From RUG806 sp963624415 (GTDB lineage: Bacteria > Bacillota > Clostridia > Oscillospirales > Acutalibacteraceae): a DNA stretch of 14,618 nucleotides. Under the pieces are notes generated by a model that saw only the letters and a list, made by a program, of their open reading frames with translations, did not search any database and was not told the DNA's origin. Position 1 is the first letter of the stretch. The number at the start of each line of letters is the position of its first letter. Below are positions 1-6,911 of the stretch, one piece after another. The stretch spans positions 1-14,618 of the forward strand of contig CAVFPQ010000053.1 of NCBI GenBank assembly GCA_963624415.1, in the 5' to 3' direction. The translations under genes were made by a program, and so were the position numbers.

Positions 1-170
1 TAGCAATGAGTGGTCAGTGGCTAAGAAAGACACTGCGTGCACTGGATTATAAGCTTCGCTAAACAATTAGCAATCAGCAGTTAGCAATTAGCAATGAGTG
101 GTCAGTGGTCAGTGGCTAAGAAAGACACTGCGTGCCCTGGATTATAAGCTTCGCCTCTTGCGAAGCCCCC
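1..170. repeat. Tandem pair of composite heptamer/core repeats
   Basis: Two near-identical direct copies lie at 1-60 and 89-155. Each runs through AATGAGT, GGTCAGT and GGCTAAG heptamers into the core AAGACACTGCGTGC, then CTGGATTATAAGCTTCGC. The second copy has one extra GGTCAGT unit. Between them, 65-99 is a clean period-7 array running from AATTAGC to AATGAGT. The second core ends in a hairpin (GCTTCGC 148-154, loop CTCTT, GCGAAGC 160-166) followed by CCCCCGG. On the minus strand this hairpin lies just downstream of the glycoside hydrolase stop codon, so it could help end that transcript, although the run of T after it is poor. No coding potential is seen in the first 200 bases. Confidence 0.85.
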
Positions 171-200
171 GGTCCCTTGCAACATTGCCGATTACAATCT

Positions 201-2219
201 CTATTCCGCTTTTGCAATGTATAAAACCATATCCGTCGGAGCCTTACTGCCCGCATACCACGTGCCGGCATACGATGAAACAAATGACGCTTCTTTCGTA
301 TATTCACCTGTTATCGGATTAAACCATTTATAATTATACTTCGTATTTTTCTCAAGGTTGCCGACCGTGCCTGTCGATTTCGCACCGTATTTTCCGCTGT
401 TCGATTTTTCGGCAACCGAGCTGTCATTAAACGAATAGAAATAAATCACTATCTCGCTGTTGTCTGCGTTGCTCGCATAGACATAATAAACCTTTGTGCC
501 CGGCACAAAATACGCCTTGTTGTCAAATCTCGGTACAAGATTATACCACTGTATATTTTTGAGGAACTCAGCCATATATCCGCACTGATAACCGCTGTCG
601 TATCCGAGAGCCGACTGCCATGTGGCATTCTGCTTCTCCTGTGCCGTAATTGTGTCGACTCCGTCGGAGCTGTCCTCATCCTCACCGAATGTATTAAGAT
701 AGCTCCATGTGTCCTGAGCACCCCAGCCGTAGCCGTACATTCCGCTCAGATACGAGCACCAGCCCTGCATTCTCGCGCCGAAATTCTTTGTCCACAGATA
801 GCAGTACTGCCCCTCATAATTTATGACCGGCTTGCCCTGAGAATTATACCAATAGTCTTTTGTAATTCCGGTGTCAAGTCTGCCTGTTTTGGACGGTGTC
901 CACTGTGCCGCATAAAGCGTGTGCGCCTTTACATCACGAAAAACAGATGCTTTTGCACCGTCGTTATACACTGTTTTTGTATCGACTGCATTTTCGCCGC
1001 CGCCATAGGCATTTACCCCCGCCGCATTTTCCTGATGAGCCGTGAGAGGATGATCATAGCAGTCGTATTTGTCTATATATTCCGCAACAAGCTTATACGG
1101 ATTGTTTGCCGTTCCCCACTGCGGATGCTCGGTATCGGTGCGATAGAAATCGTCATCGACTTCCTGCCCCAGTGTCCATATAACAGGATAAGCACCGTAA
1201 CGCGCAACCCAGTAGCGAGAGAGCTTCTCAAGATATGTCTTTACACCGTCACTCAGTTCATAAAGTCCCGAATTGCCGATCTGCTTATCCGTACAGCCGC
1301 CGAAATTATTTATAAGAGTGTTCATCTGCGACGGGAAGAAAAACTCGGCATTGGCGTGTACAAAGCCGTAACGGGCGATAATCTCAAACTTTTTGTCGTA
1401 TGACCTCAGCCCCTCAATATCCGCTTCGGTTATTCCGTCATCGGCGTTGAAAGTCGCACCGATAGGCTCGGACTGCATGACGGTAAAGCCCTGCGACTGC
1501 CTTTTTTCGCAGATTGTATTTACCATATCTTCGGTCTCTTCGCCCAGGCTCCAATGGGTGTCCCCGAGATAGAAGAACGGCTCTCCGTTGTCGTATGTGA
1601 GATATTTTTCGCCGTAAGCGGTTGTGACAAATCCGTTTTTGTATATGTCAAGTTCACCTGAATACTCCGCGCAGACAGCTTTGCCTGTGCGGTTATGAAG
1701 TCCCGTGTTGCTTTCGTCGGAGCAGACTGTACAGAAGTACCATTCACCCGCCGACGGACAGACAAAACGAACCTTCCATGTACTGCCGCCGTCCCAGAAG
1801 CCCGGGACAGTGTATTTTCTGCCGTTGCCGATTAAAATCAGGTCAAGCGTGACATCATTAAAGCTGTCGTCATACTCTGTGTCGCTTGTATATGTAAGCT
1901 CGGTGCAGACCCATGTTTCGGTTTTTACTGTCGTTTCGGGCTTTTCTATGACAAAATTCCCGTCGGCAGTCTGCCACGATTTTTCAAGTGCGGATGCCTT
2001 TTCAACATCGGTTTCATCCGTGCCCTTCATGTTATTTATCAGTCTCGCGAAAACACTTGAAATCATCTGAAAGCTCTTTTCTATCGGTGCTAAAATATTG
2101 AACGATGTTCCGCCGTCACCGCATGACAGACTGTCTGTTGCCGCCAAAGCATTCTGCCCGGCACTGAGCATCAGAACAGCCGCCAGCAGAACACATAAAG
2201 CCGATTTTGTTTTTCTCAT
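201..2219 (-). CDS. Secreted DUF5060/DUF4038 apiosidase-like glycoside hydrolase
   Basis: The product is 672 aa. Residues 1-27 form a signal peptide (basic MRKTK, hydrophobic core, ALA-A cleavage site), so it is probably exported. Residues 41-65 form an amphipathic helix-like segment. A DUF5060-type beta-sandwich follows at about 100-185 (FWDGGSTWKVRF, SAGEWYF), then a DUF4038-type (beta/alpha)8 catalytic region from about 195, marked by GEPFFYLGDTHWSLG at 212-226. Candidate acid/base and nucleophile are E353 in WTLGQE and E469 in VINYEG. A C-terminal beta-type region (about 570-672) closes the protein. The architecture resembles GH140 apiosidases of pectin RG-II and related uncharacterised hydrolases. 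The substrate cannot be read from sequence; the nearby xylAB operon fits plant cell-wall use. It is monocistronic. The start ATG follows AAAAGGGG at a rather long spacing of 11 nt. Confidence 0.85.
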   Translation of the reverse strand: MRKTKSALCVLLAAVLMLSAGQNALAATDSLSCGDGGTSFNILAPIEKSFQMISSVFARLINNMKGTDETDVEKASALEKSWQTADGNFVIEKPETTVKTETWVCTELTYTSDTEYDDSFNDVTLDLILIGNGRKYTVPGFWDGGSTWKVRFVCPSAGEWYFCTVCSDESNTGLHNRTGKAVCAEYSGELDIYKNGFVTTAYGEKYLTYDNGEPFFYLGDTHWSLGEETEDMVNTICEKRQSQGFTVMQSEPIGATFNADDGITEADIEGLRSYDKKFEIIARYGFVHANAEFFFPSQMNTLINNFGGCTDKQIGNSGLYELSDGVKTYLEKLSRYWVARYGAYPVIWTLGQEVDDDFYRTDTEHPQWGTANNPYKLVAEYIDKYDCYDHPLTAHQENAAGVNAYGGGENAVDTKTVYNDGAKASVFRDVKAHTLYAAQWTPSKTGRLDTGITKDYWYNSQGKPVINYEGQYCYLWTKNFGARMQGWCSYLSGMYGYGWGAQDTWSYLNTFGEDEDSSDGVDTITAQEKQNATWQSALGYDSGYQCGYMAEFLKNIQWYNLVPRFDNKAYFVPGTKVYYVYASNADNSEIVIYFYSFNDSSVAEKSNSGKYGAKSTGTVGNLEKNTKYNYKWFNPITGEYTKEASFVSSYAGTWYAGSKAPTDMVLYIAKAE

Positions 2220-2255
2220 AATAGCTCATTCCCCTTTTTTTTGTCGTACACAGCA

Positions 2256-2284
2256 ATTTTAACCGCATTTAACCGTATTTGCAA
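2256..2284 (-). promoter_or_regulatory. Predicted promoter of the glycoside hydrolase
   Basis: On the minus strand TTGCAA (2284-2279) is separated by 17 bp from TAAAAT (2261-2256), about 37 bp upstream of the ATG. The spacer is largely two direct decamers, plus strand AACCGCATTT and AACCGTATTT at 2261-2280. They could be an operator lying between the promoter hexamers. This is inferred from consensus and position only. Confidence 0.55.
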
Positions 2285-2482
2285 CAAAAAGCCTCCTCAC
2301 ACGGCTATTTTAGGAAGATATAACAAATTTTTGATATCGCATTTGGGCAGTATTACAAGGTATAAGGCGGTAATATTCTGCAATACTCGCAACATATGTG
2401 ACATTGCCGATAACAAAAGTTTATAAAAAAACCTGTTTGTACTGTTGGCATAGATGGAGTTTTTTTTGACCGTAAGAAATGG

Positions 2483-2826
2483 GTGATGGGGCGAGGAGCG
2501 AAGCGACGAGCCGGGGGCCCGAGCGAAGCGAGGGCTTGCCGCGACGAAGCGGCGTAAGCCCGCTGAGGAGCGGCTGCGGCCGAGGAGGCGGCGAAGCCGA
2601 CGACGAGGCACATGCCCCGAATGAGTCGAATTTGTTCAGCCGCAGCCTTTTGCGGCTTAACAAATGAAGGCGAATGAGGGGCAGCCGCCGGGAGGCGGTA
2701 CCCGTCAGTCCCGTCAATCGGCATGCCTCAGGCGAAAAAGTTAACCGGGGCTGACGGGTGCCCCGAGCGGCGGTTCAGCCCGCCGGTACGGCAAAAGCCG
2801 GGGCAACACTGAAAATCCCACATCAC
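2483..2826. repeat. GC-rich, hairpin-dense intergenic element with short terminal inverted repeats
   Basis: About 340 bp, visibly far richer in G+C than its flanks. It is bounded by imperfect inverted ends (GTGATGGGG from 2483; CCCACATCAC at 2817-2826). The left part repeats GAGCGAAGCGA-like units. Stable hairpins follow one another: 2532-2561 (GGGCTT+GCCGC against GCGGC+AAGCCC); 2631-2664 (TTTGTT+AGCCGCA against TGCGGCT+AACAAA), enclosed by TGCCCC 2613-2618 and GGGGCA 2678-2683; 2685-2698 (CCGCC, GNRA-type GGGA loop, GGCGG); long-range 12-bp arms 2697-2708 and 2751-2762 (11/12); 2768-2785 (CGGCGG/CCGCCG); and CGGC-AAAA-GCCG near 2789-2800. Open frames here on both strands are arginine/alanine-rich, lack a recognisable domain and look like by-products of base composition. 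It may be a MITE-like element or a structured RNA. Confidence 0.55.
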
Positions 2827-2829
2827 GCG

Positions 2830-2891
2830 TCAGCCATATAATCCAAAACATGCAGTGTCTTCCGACATCGTTAATTGTTAATTGTTAATTA
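2830..2891 (-). repeat. Composite heptamer/core repeat, reverse orientation
   Basis: ATAATCCAAAACATGCAGTG then TCTTCC (2837-2862) is the reverse complement of the repeat core (GGAAGACACTGC, TTGGATTAT). It leads into three TTAATTG-type heptamers at 2871-2891. The GC-rich element sits against the ATAATCC side of the core, where the copy at 148-170 carries a small hairpin and CCCCCGG. The array runs directly into the U-tract side of the dehydrogenase terminator. Confidence 0.75.
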
Positions 2892-2921
2892 AAAAAGTGC
2901 CCTGCCGCACGACAAGACACC
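2891..2921 (-). terminator. Rho-independent terminator of the short-chain dehydrogenase
   Basis: Read on the minus strand, GTGTCTTG (2920-2913) pairs with CAGGGCAC (2904-2897) using two G-U wobbles, with an 8-nt loop, followed by six T (2896-2891). On the plus strand the same two positions become A-C mismatches, so the structure favours minus-strand RNA. It lies about 80 bp past the dehydrogenase stop codon, so the intervening heptamer array is probably transcribed as 3' UTR. Confidence 0.7.
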
Positions 2922-2966
2922 TTTTATTTTTAATTATCTTTCAGAAAAGCAACTCACAATCAGACA

Positions 2967-2999
2967 TTGCTAATTGCTCATCGCTAATTGCTAATTGCC
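2967..2999. repeat. Heptamer array abutting the dehydrogenase stop codon
   Basis: Four uninterrupted 7-bp units at 2967-2994 (TTGCTAA, TTGCTCA, TCGCTAA, TTGCTAA) and a partial unit TTGCC. On the minus strand these are TTAGCAA-type units that begin directly after the dehydrogenase stop codon (3002-3000). They are the same unit type as the arrays at 65-99 and 14483-14517. No GAAGACACTGCG core is attached on this side. Confidence 0.8.
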
Positions 3000-3800
3000 T
3001 TACGGTCTCTGACCCATGCCGCCTTCAAGTGTAAGTGTCTCACCGGACATATACTTGAAGTCGGGGGAAGCGAGCTGAACGCAGATTCTGCCGATATCGT
3101 TCTCGGCATCACCGTAATGGCCCATGGGAGGCATCTTTACATTAGCCTTGAATGCATCGGGATATGCCTTCTCGAACTGCTCAAGCTGAGCGGTCCATGC
3201 GAGAGGACAAACAACGTTTACGTTAACGCCGTCCTTGCCCCACTCTGTTGCGGCAACACGCGAAAGACCGCGGATAGCTTCCTTTGCGGCCGCGTATGAG
3301 CACTGACCGTAGTTACCGAAAAGTCCGGCACCGGAAGCGAAGTTGATAACGCTGCCCTTGGACTCCTTAAGATAGGGGAAGAAAGCCTTCATATAATAGA
3401 ATGTAGCATAAAGTCCCGAATACATGGCAAGATTGAACTGCTCTGTTGTATGCTCTGCAAGCGGAACACCCGAAGCGGATGCCTGAGCGTTGTTTATAAG
3501 AACCTGAACACTGCCGAATGTATCGATAGTCTGCTTTACAACATTTGCGACAATTGCTTCATTGTCTGCGCCGTCGCTGATGTCAGCCTGAACAAGAAGA
3601 ACCTTAACGCCGTACTTCTCTTCAAGCTCTGCCTTTGCGGCCTCAAGCTTCTGAACATTACGGCCTGTGATAACAAGGTTTGCACCCTCTTTTGCGTAAG
3701 CTGTGGCAATACCGTAGCCGATTGAACCGCAGCGGCCGTTCTCAAGAACCGCACGGCCCGCACCTGTGACAACAGCTGTTTTACCTGTTAAAAATCCCAT
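3000..3800 (-). CDS. Classical short-chain dehydrogenase/reductase (SDR), substrate unknown
   Basis: The product is 266 aa, the usual length for a classical SDR, and should be a soluble NAD(P)-dependent oxidoreductase with a Rossmann fold. The cofactor loop is unusual: TGAG at 12-15 is separated from GSIGYGIA (25-32) by about nine extra residues. NNAQ at 103-106 replaces the usual NNAG. The catalytic Ser is S156 (NFASGAG), and Tyr/Lys are Y169 and K173 (YAAAK). The region after the active site reads CPLAWTAQ rather than the common PG motif. The C-terminus GETLTLEGGMGQRP is typical. The start ATG at 3800 has GGAGT 7 nt upstream; an in-frame extension to 3899 has no ribosome binding site and adds no SDR sequence. 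The gene is alone between its promoter and terminator, so context gives no substrate. Confidence 0.88.
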   Translation of the reverse strand: MGFLTGKTAVVTGAGRAVLENGRCGSIGYGIATAYAKEGANLVITGRNVQKLEAAKAELEEKYGVKVLLVQADISDGADNEAIVANVVKQTIDTFGSVQVLINNAQASASGVPLAEHTTEQFNLAMYSGLYATFYYMKAFFPYLKESKGSVINFASGAGLFGNYGQCSYAAAKEAIRGLSRVAATEWGKDGVNVNVVCPLAWTAQLEQFEKAYPDAFKANVKMPPMGHYGDAENDIGRICVQLASPDFKYMSGETLTLEGGMGQRP

Positions 3801-3852
3801 GATTAAAACTCCTTTGCACAAAAATTTTATGTATAAATTTTTACCGTTCTGT

Positions 3853-3861
3853 ATTCTATCA
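3853..3861 (-). promoter_or_regulatory. Possible extended -10 promoter for the dehydrogenase
   Basis: On the minus strand TGATAGAAT (3861-3853) matches an extended -10 element (TGnTATAAT-like). The -35 region at correct spacing is only TTTATT. It lies about 52 bp upstream of the ATG. The A/T-rich 3801-4083 interval holds this site, the ATPase promoter and its upstream repeats. Confidence 0.4.
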
Positions 3862-3980
3862 CAAGATTGACAAAAAATAAACAAACAAACTGTTAACATT
3901 TTATATCATTGTTGCAATATTTTGAAATCCGCCGATTCAGCATATATCGAAAAGCCTGCTTTTTCCGTATAAAATTCGTT

Positions 3981-4053
3981 ATGTCCGAAAAAGTGTAAAA
4001 AACCGCAAAATTTATGTCAGAAAAAGTGTAAAATAATATTGCCAAATTACACT
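3981..4053. repeat. Direct repeat pair plus inverted half-site upstream of the ATPase gene
   Basis: Two 20-bp direct repeats (3981-4000 and 4014-4033) of the form ATGTC[C/A]GAAAAAGTGTAAAA differ at one base and are offset by 33 bp, about three helical turns. A third, inverted half-site TTACACT (4047-4053) mirrors AGTGTAA (4025-4031) and falls between the -35 and -10 of the ATPase promoter. The layout suggests an operator, possibly for the ATPase itself or an unlinked regulator. No binding protein is identified. Confidence 0.6.
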
Positions 4054-4067
4054 AAATCGAATATAAT
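4039..4067 (+). promoter_or_regulatory. Predicted sigma-A promoter of the ATPase gene
   Basis: TTGCCA (4039-4044), a 17-bp spacer and a perfect TATAAT (4062-4067). The expected transcription start, about 7 nt past the -10, is near 4074. That leaves a leader of only about 10 nt before ATG 4084, or an essentially leaderless GTG at 4075. Confidence 0.65.
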
Positions 4068-4083
4068 ATAATCGGTGATACAA

Positions 4084-5382
4084 ATGGAACGAAAAATATA
4101 TAATTTTCTGCGAGATTGGAAGAACTCCGCCGACAGAAAACCGCTGATACTTCAGGGCGCACGTCAGGTCGGAAAAACGTATATCGTAAACTTGTTTGCA
4201 GACCGTGAATACTCCAATTATATATATTGTAATTTTGAAAAGGAACGGGATTTGCATGAATTTTTCGAAAATCTCGAGCCGTCGGCAATTTTGCGGAAGC
4301 TGTCGCTTTATAAGCGTAAGGAGATAATACCCGGTCACACGCTTATTGTTTTCGATGAAATTCAGGCGTGCCCCAAAGCCATAACCTCCCTCAAATATTT
4401 TAATGAAGAGGCAAACGAATATCATATTATCGCCCTCGGATCTCTTCTGAGCGTTGCCGTTAACAGAGAGAGTTTTTCTTTTCCCGTCGGAAAAGTTCAG
4501 CTGAAAACAATGTATCCGCTTGATTTTGAAGAGTATCTTGCGGCAAGGGAAGAAGCGGGGCTTATTAAACAAATTCGAGAATGCTTTGAGACAGATACAC
4601 CGCTTGAAAATGCTTTTCATCAAAGAGCTTTAGACTATTATAAAGAATACCTTTTCGTCGGAGGAATGCCGGAGGTTGTTGAAGAATACGGCAAAAATCA
4701 CAATAACGAACTTGTCCGCATTCGTCAGAAGACAATTCTTGAGGCGTATCAGGCGGATATGAGTAAATACAACCATCAACGGGAAATTCCGAAAACCGGG
4801 ATTGTATACAACAATATAAGCACACAGCTCGCAAAAGAGAACAGAAAATTTCAGTATAAAAATATAAAACCCGGTTCGAGAGCATCCGAATTTGAGTCGG
4901 CGATAGAGTGGCTCTGTCTTGCAGGAATAGCAAACAGGTTATTTCGTGTAGAGCAGATTATGCTGCCCCTCAGTGCTTACCGTTCTCTGTCCGATTTCAA
5001 ATTCTATATGAACGATGTCGGGCTGTGCACATCAAGCCGTGATATTTATTATGAGGATATTCTCAGCGAAAATCCGTTAATGGATAATTTCAAGGGCGGA
5101 CTTACCGAAAATTATGTTTTTAATCAGCTGACGGCAAACGGTTTTGAATTATTTTATTGGACAAGCGGTGTTCAGGCGGAGGTTGATTTTATTACACGAA
5201 TCGGAACGAACATTATCCCGATAGAAGTAAAATCAAAGATAAACAATCACTCAAAAAGCCTTAATACATATATACAGCGTTACAGCCCCGCATATTCAAT
5301 TCGCATTTCACAGAAAAATTTCGGATTTGAAAACGGTATAAAATCCGTGCCGCTGTATGCGGTTTTCTGCATTAACAGATAA
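4084..5382 (+). CDS. AAA-type ATPase with DUF4143 C-terminal domain
   Basis: The product is 432 aa with the usual AAA_14 plus DUF4143 layout. Walker A is GARQVGKT (25-32), Walker B is LIVFDEIQ (87-94), and a sensor-1-like segment ALGSLLS follows at 117-123. The C-terminal half carries AEVDF (365-369) and IEVK (380-383), spaced like a PD-(D/E)XK nuclease core (D368, E381, K383), as is common in this family. No signal peptide or membrane segment is seen. The family is widespread in bacteria and archaea, often in single-gene loci, and has no settled function; defence or DNA-related roles are only conjecture. The start was chosen as ATG 4084 because GGTGAT (4074-4079) sits at ribosome-binding distance. 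GTG 4075 would add three residues and overlap that site. The gene has its own promoter, upstream repeats and terminator. Confidence 0.9.
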   Translation: MERKIYNFLRDWKNSADRKPLILQGARQVGKTYIVNLFADREYSNYIYCNFEKERDLHEFFENLEPSAILRKLSLYKRKEIIPGHTLIVFDEIQACPKAITSLKYFNEEANEYHIIALGSLLSVAVNRESFSFPVGKVQLKTMYPLDFEEYLAAREEAGLIKQIRECFETDTPLENAFHQRALDYYKEYLFVGGMPEVVEEYGKNHNNELVRIRQKTILEAYQADMSKYNHQREIPKTGIVYNNISTQLAKENRKFQYKNIKPGSRASEFESAIEWLCLAGIANRLFRVEQIMLPLSAYRSLSDFKFYMNDVGLCTSSRDIYYEDILSENPLMDNFKGGLTENYVFNQLTANGFELFYWTSGVQAEVDFITRIGTNIIPIEVKSKINNHSKSLNTYIQRYSPAYSIRISQKNFGFENGIKSVPLYAVFCINR

Positions 5383-5390
5383 TAAAACAC

Positions 5391-5436
5391 AAAAAAGCAA
5401 GACAACAAGAATATTCACCTGTTGCCTTGTTTTTTA
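5391..5436. terminator. Bidirectional terminator between the ATPase gene and xylB
   Basis: CAAGACAACA (5398-5407) pairs with TGTTGCCTTG (5420-5429) with one A-C mismatch and a 12-nt loop. Six A (5391-5396) precede it and six T (5430-5435) follow, giving a U-tract in both directions. It lies between convergent genes, 8 nt after the ATPase stop and about 14 nt from the xylB stop. Confidence 0.85.
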
Positions 5437-5449
5437 TATTATTCCGATG

Positions 5450-6910
5450 TTATTTCACACACTCCGGAAAAAGTGCCTTAAGTGCAGGGTAAAGCTTTTT
5501 CCATGTGGCGTATTTTGAATTGTAATACTCTGCCTTGTCTTTGTTCGGGATACAGGGGGCGGAGAATTTTACAAGAGAATTTGCGGCATCTTTGACAGTG
5601 GGATAAACTCCGCAGGCGACCATGGCGAGAATTGCCGCACCATATGCGGGGCCTTCCTCAACCTCGGGACGGACCACGGGAATTTCCAGAATATCGGCAC
5701 ACAGCTGTCTCCACCCGGCGGATTTGGCACCGCCTCCGCAAATTGTGGTCTGTGTAGGGAAGACACTGTCACTCTGCGCCGCCGTAAGACTGTCTTTAAG
5801 TCCGAATGTTACGCCTTCATAAACTGCGGTTGTCATATCTTTTCGTGAAGTATCTGCGGACAGACCGAAGAAAACTCCACGGGCGGCGGCATCATTATGC
5901 GGACTGCGTTCGCCCATCAGATACGGCAGAAAATATATATTGTTCTCTTTGTCAAGCTCCTGCTCGGCAAAATAATCGTCTGTGTTCAGAATGTCCTCCA
6001 TCCACCATTTGCCGCACGAAGCCGCCGAGAGCATACACCCCATAAGATGATAGCCTCCGTCAGCGTGAGCGAAAGCGTGAAGGGCATTGTTCGGGTCACC
6101 CTTAAACTCATCACTCGGCAAAAACAGCGTGCCCGATGTGCCGAGAGACAGATTGCATGCACCGTCCCCCACAGCACCGCATCCGACTGCGGCAGCGGCA
6201 TTATCGCCCGCACCTGCGGCAACCGCTACATCCGAAAATCCGAAAAGCTCGCACAGATCCGTTTTAAGCCTGCCGACCTCGCAGAAGCTCTCGTGTACTG
6301 TCGGCAGCATTTTTTCGTCAATGCCGAGAATATCGAGCATTTCTTCTGACCAGCAGCGGTTTTTTACATCATAGTAAAGCGTGCCGGACGCATCGGACGG
6401 ATCTGTCGCAAATTCACCTGTCAGACGGTATATGAGATAATCCTTCGGAAGCAGAATTTTGTCGATTTCCGCAAAAAGCTCCGGTTCATTCTCTTTCATC
6501 CACAGAATTTTCGGCGCGGTAAATCCGGCAAACGCAATGTTGCCCGTGTATTTTGTAAGAACATCCCTGCCGATAACATCGTTGAGATAACGCGTCTGCT
6601 TTTCACTTCTGCCGTCGTTCCACAGAATTGCGGGGCGAATTACATTTCCGTCTTTGTCAAGCGTGACAAGACCGTGCATCTGCCCGGCAACGGCAAGACC
6701 CTTTATTTGAGTTTTGTCGCAGTCTGCGGTCAGCTTTTTTATGCAGTCGACGGTTGCCTTGTACCAGTCCTCGGGGCTTTGCTCAGACCAACCGGGATTC
6801 GGATAATTTACGGGATAGCTTTTCGAAACACTGCCGAGAATTTTTCCGTTTTCGTCGGTCAAGAGCAGCTTTACGGAGGAAGTACCCAAATCAATTCCTA
6901 TAAACAGCAT
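5450..6910 (-). CDS. xylB: Xylulokinase
   Basis: FGGY-family sugar kinase of 486 aa, full length for xylulokinase. It phosphorylates D-xylulose with ATP to xylulose 5-phosphate for the pentose phosphate pathway in the cytoplasm. The N-terminal phosphate-binding motif is MLFIGIDLGTSSVK with D7. The sugar-binding GQMHGLV lies at 76-82, and GAGDNAAAAVG at 233-243 holds the expected catalytic base D236. The C-terminal FGGY domain has CGGGAKSAGWRQL and the conserved GPAYGAA segment. ATG 6910 was chosen over the in-frame GTG 6919: xylA stops at 6912-6914, giving the coupled arrangement TGATATG, and GGTGA inside the last xylA codons is correctly spaced for this ATG. It is second gene of a two-gene xylAB operon ending at the 5391-5436 terminator. 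Confidence 0.96.
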   Translation of the reverse strand: MLFIGIDLGTSSVKLLLTDENGKILGSVSKSYPVNYPNPGWSEQSPEDWYKATVDCIKKLTADCDKTQIKGLAVAGQMHGLVTLDKDGNVIRPAILWNDGRSEKQTRYLNDVIGRDVLTKYTGNIAFAGFTAPKILWMKENEPELFAEIDKILLPKDYLIYRLTGEFATDPSDASGTLYYDVKNRCWSEEMLDILGIDEKMLPTVHESFCEVGRLKTDLCELFGFSDVAVAAGAGDNAAAAVGCGAVGDGACNLSLGTSGTLFLPSDEFKGDPNNALHAFAHADGGYHLMGCMLSAASCGKWWMEDILNTDDYFAEQELDKENNIYFLPYLMGERSPHNDAAARGVFFGLSADTSRKDMTTAVYEGVTFGLKDSLTAAQSDSVFPTQTTICGGGAKSAGWRQLCADILEIPVVRPEVEEGPAYGAAILAMVACGVYPTVKDAANSLVKFSAPCIPNKDKAEYYNSKYATWKKLYPALKALFPECVK

Positions 6911-6911
6911 A

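Noticed and set aside
65..120. CRISPR-like array
   Set aside because: The period is 7 bp with no spacers of 25-40 bp, and no cas genes are present.
921..1403. 160-codon plus-strand frame inside the glycoside hydrolase gene
   Set aside because: Antisense shadow of a clearly coding region; composition is not protein-like.
2297..2724. Overlapping open frames on both strands across the GC-rich element (up to 123 codons)
   Set aside because: They arise from a stop-poor GC-rich stretch, are dominated by R, A, S and P, have no good ribosome binding site or domain, and run through hairpins and terminal repeats.
3801..3899. N-terminal extension of the dehydrogenase to a start at 3899
   Set aside because: The extra 33 residues do not look like SDR sequence and cover its candidate promoter; GGAGT sits correctly before ATG 3800.
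4012..4623. 203-codon minus-strand frame opposite the ATPase gene
   Set aside because: It is antisense to a protein with Walker motifs, begins without a ribosome binding site and shows no domain.
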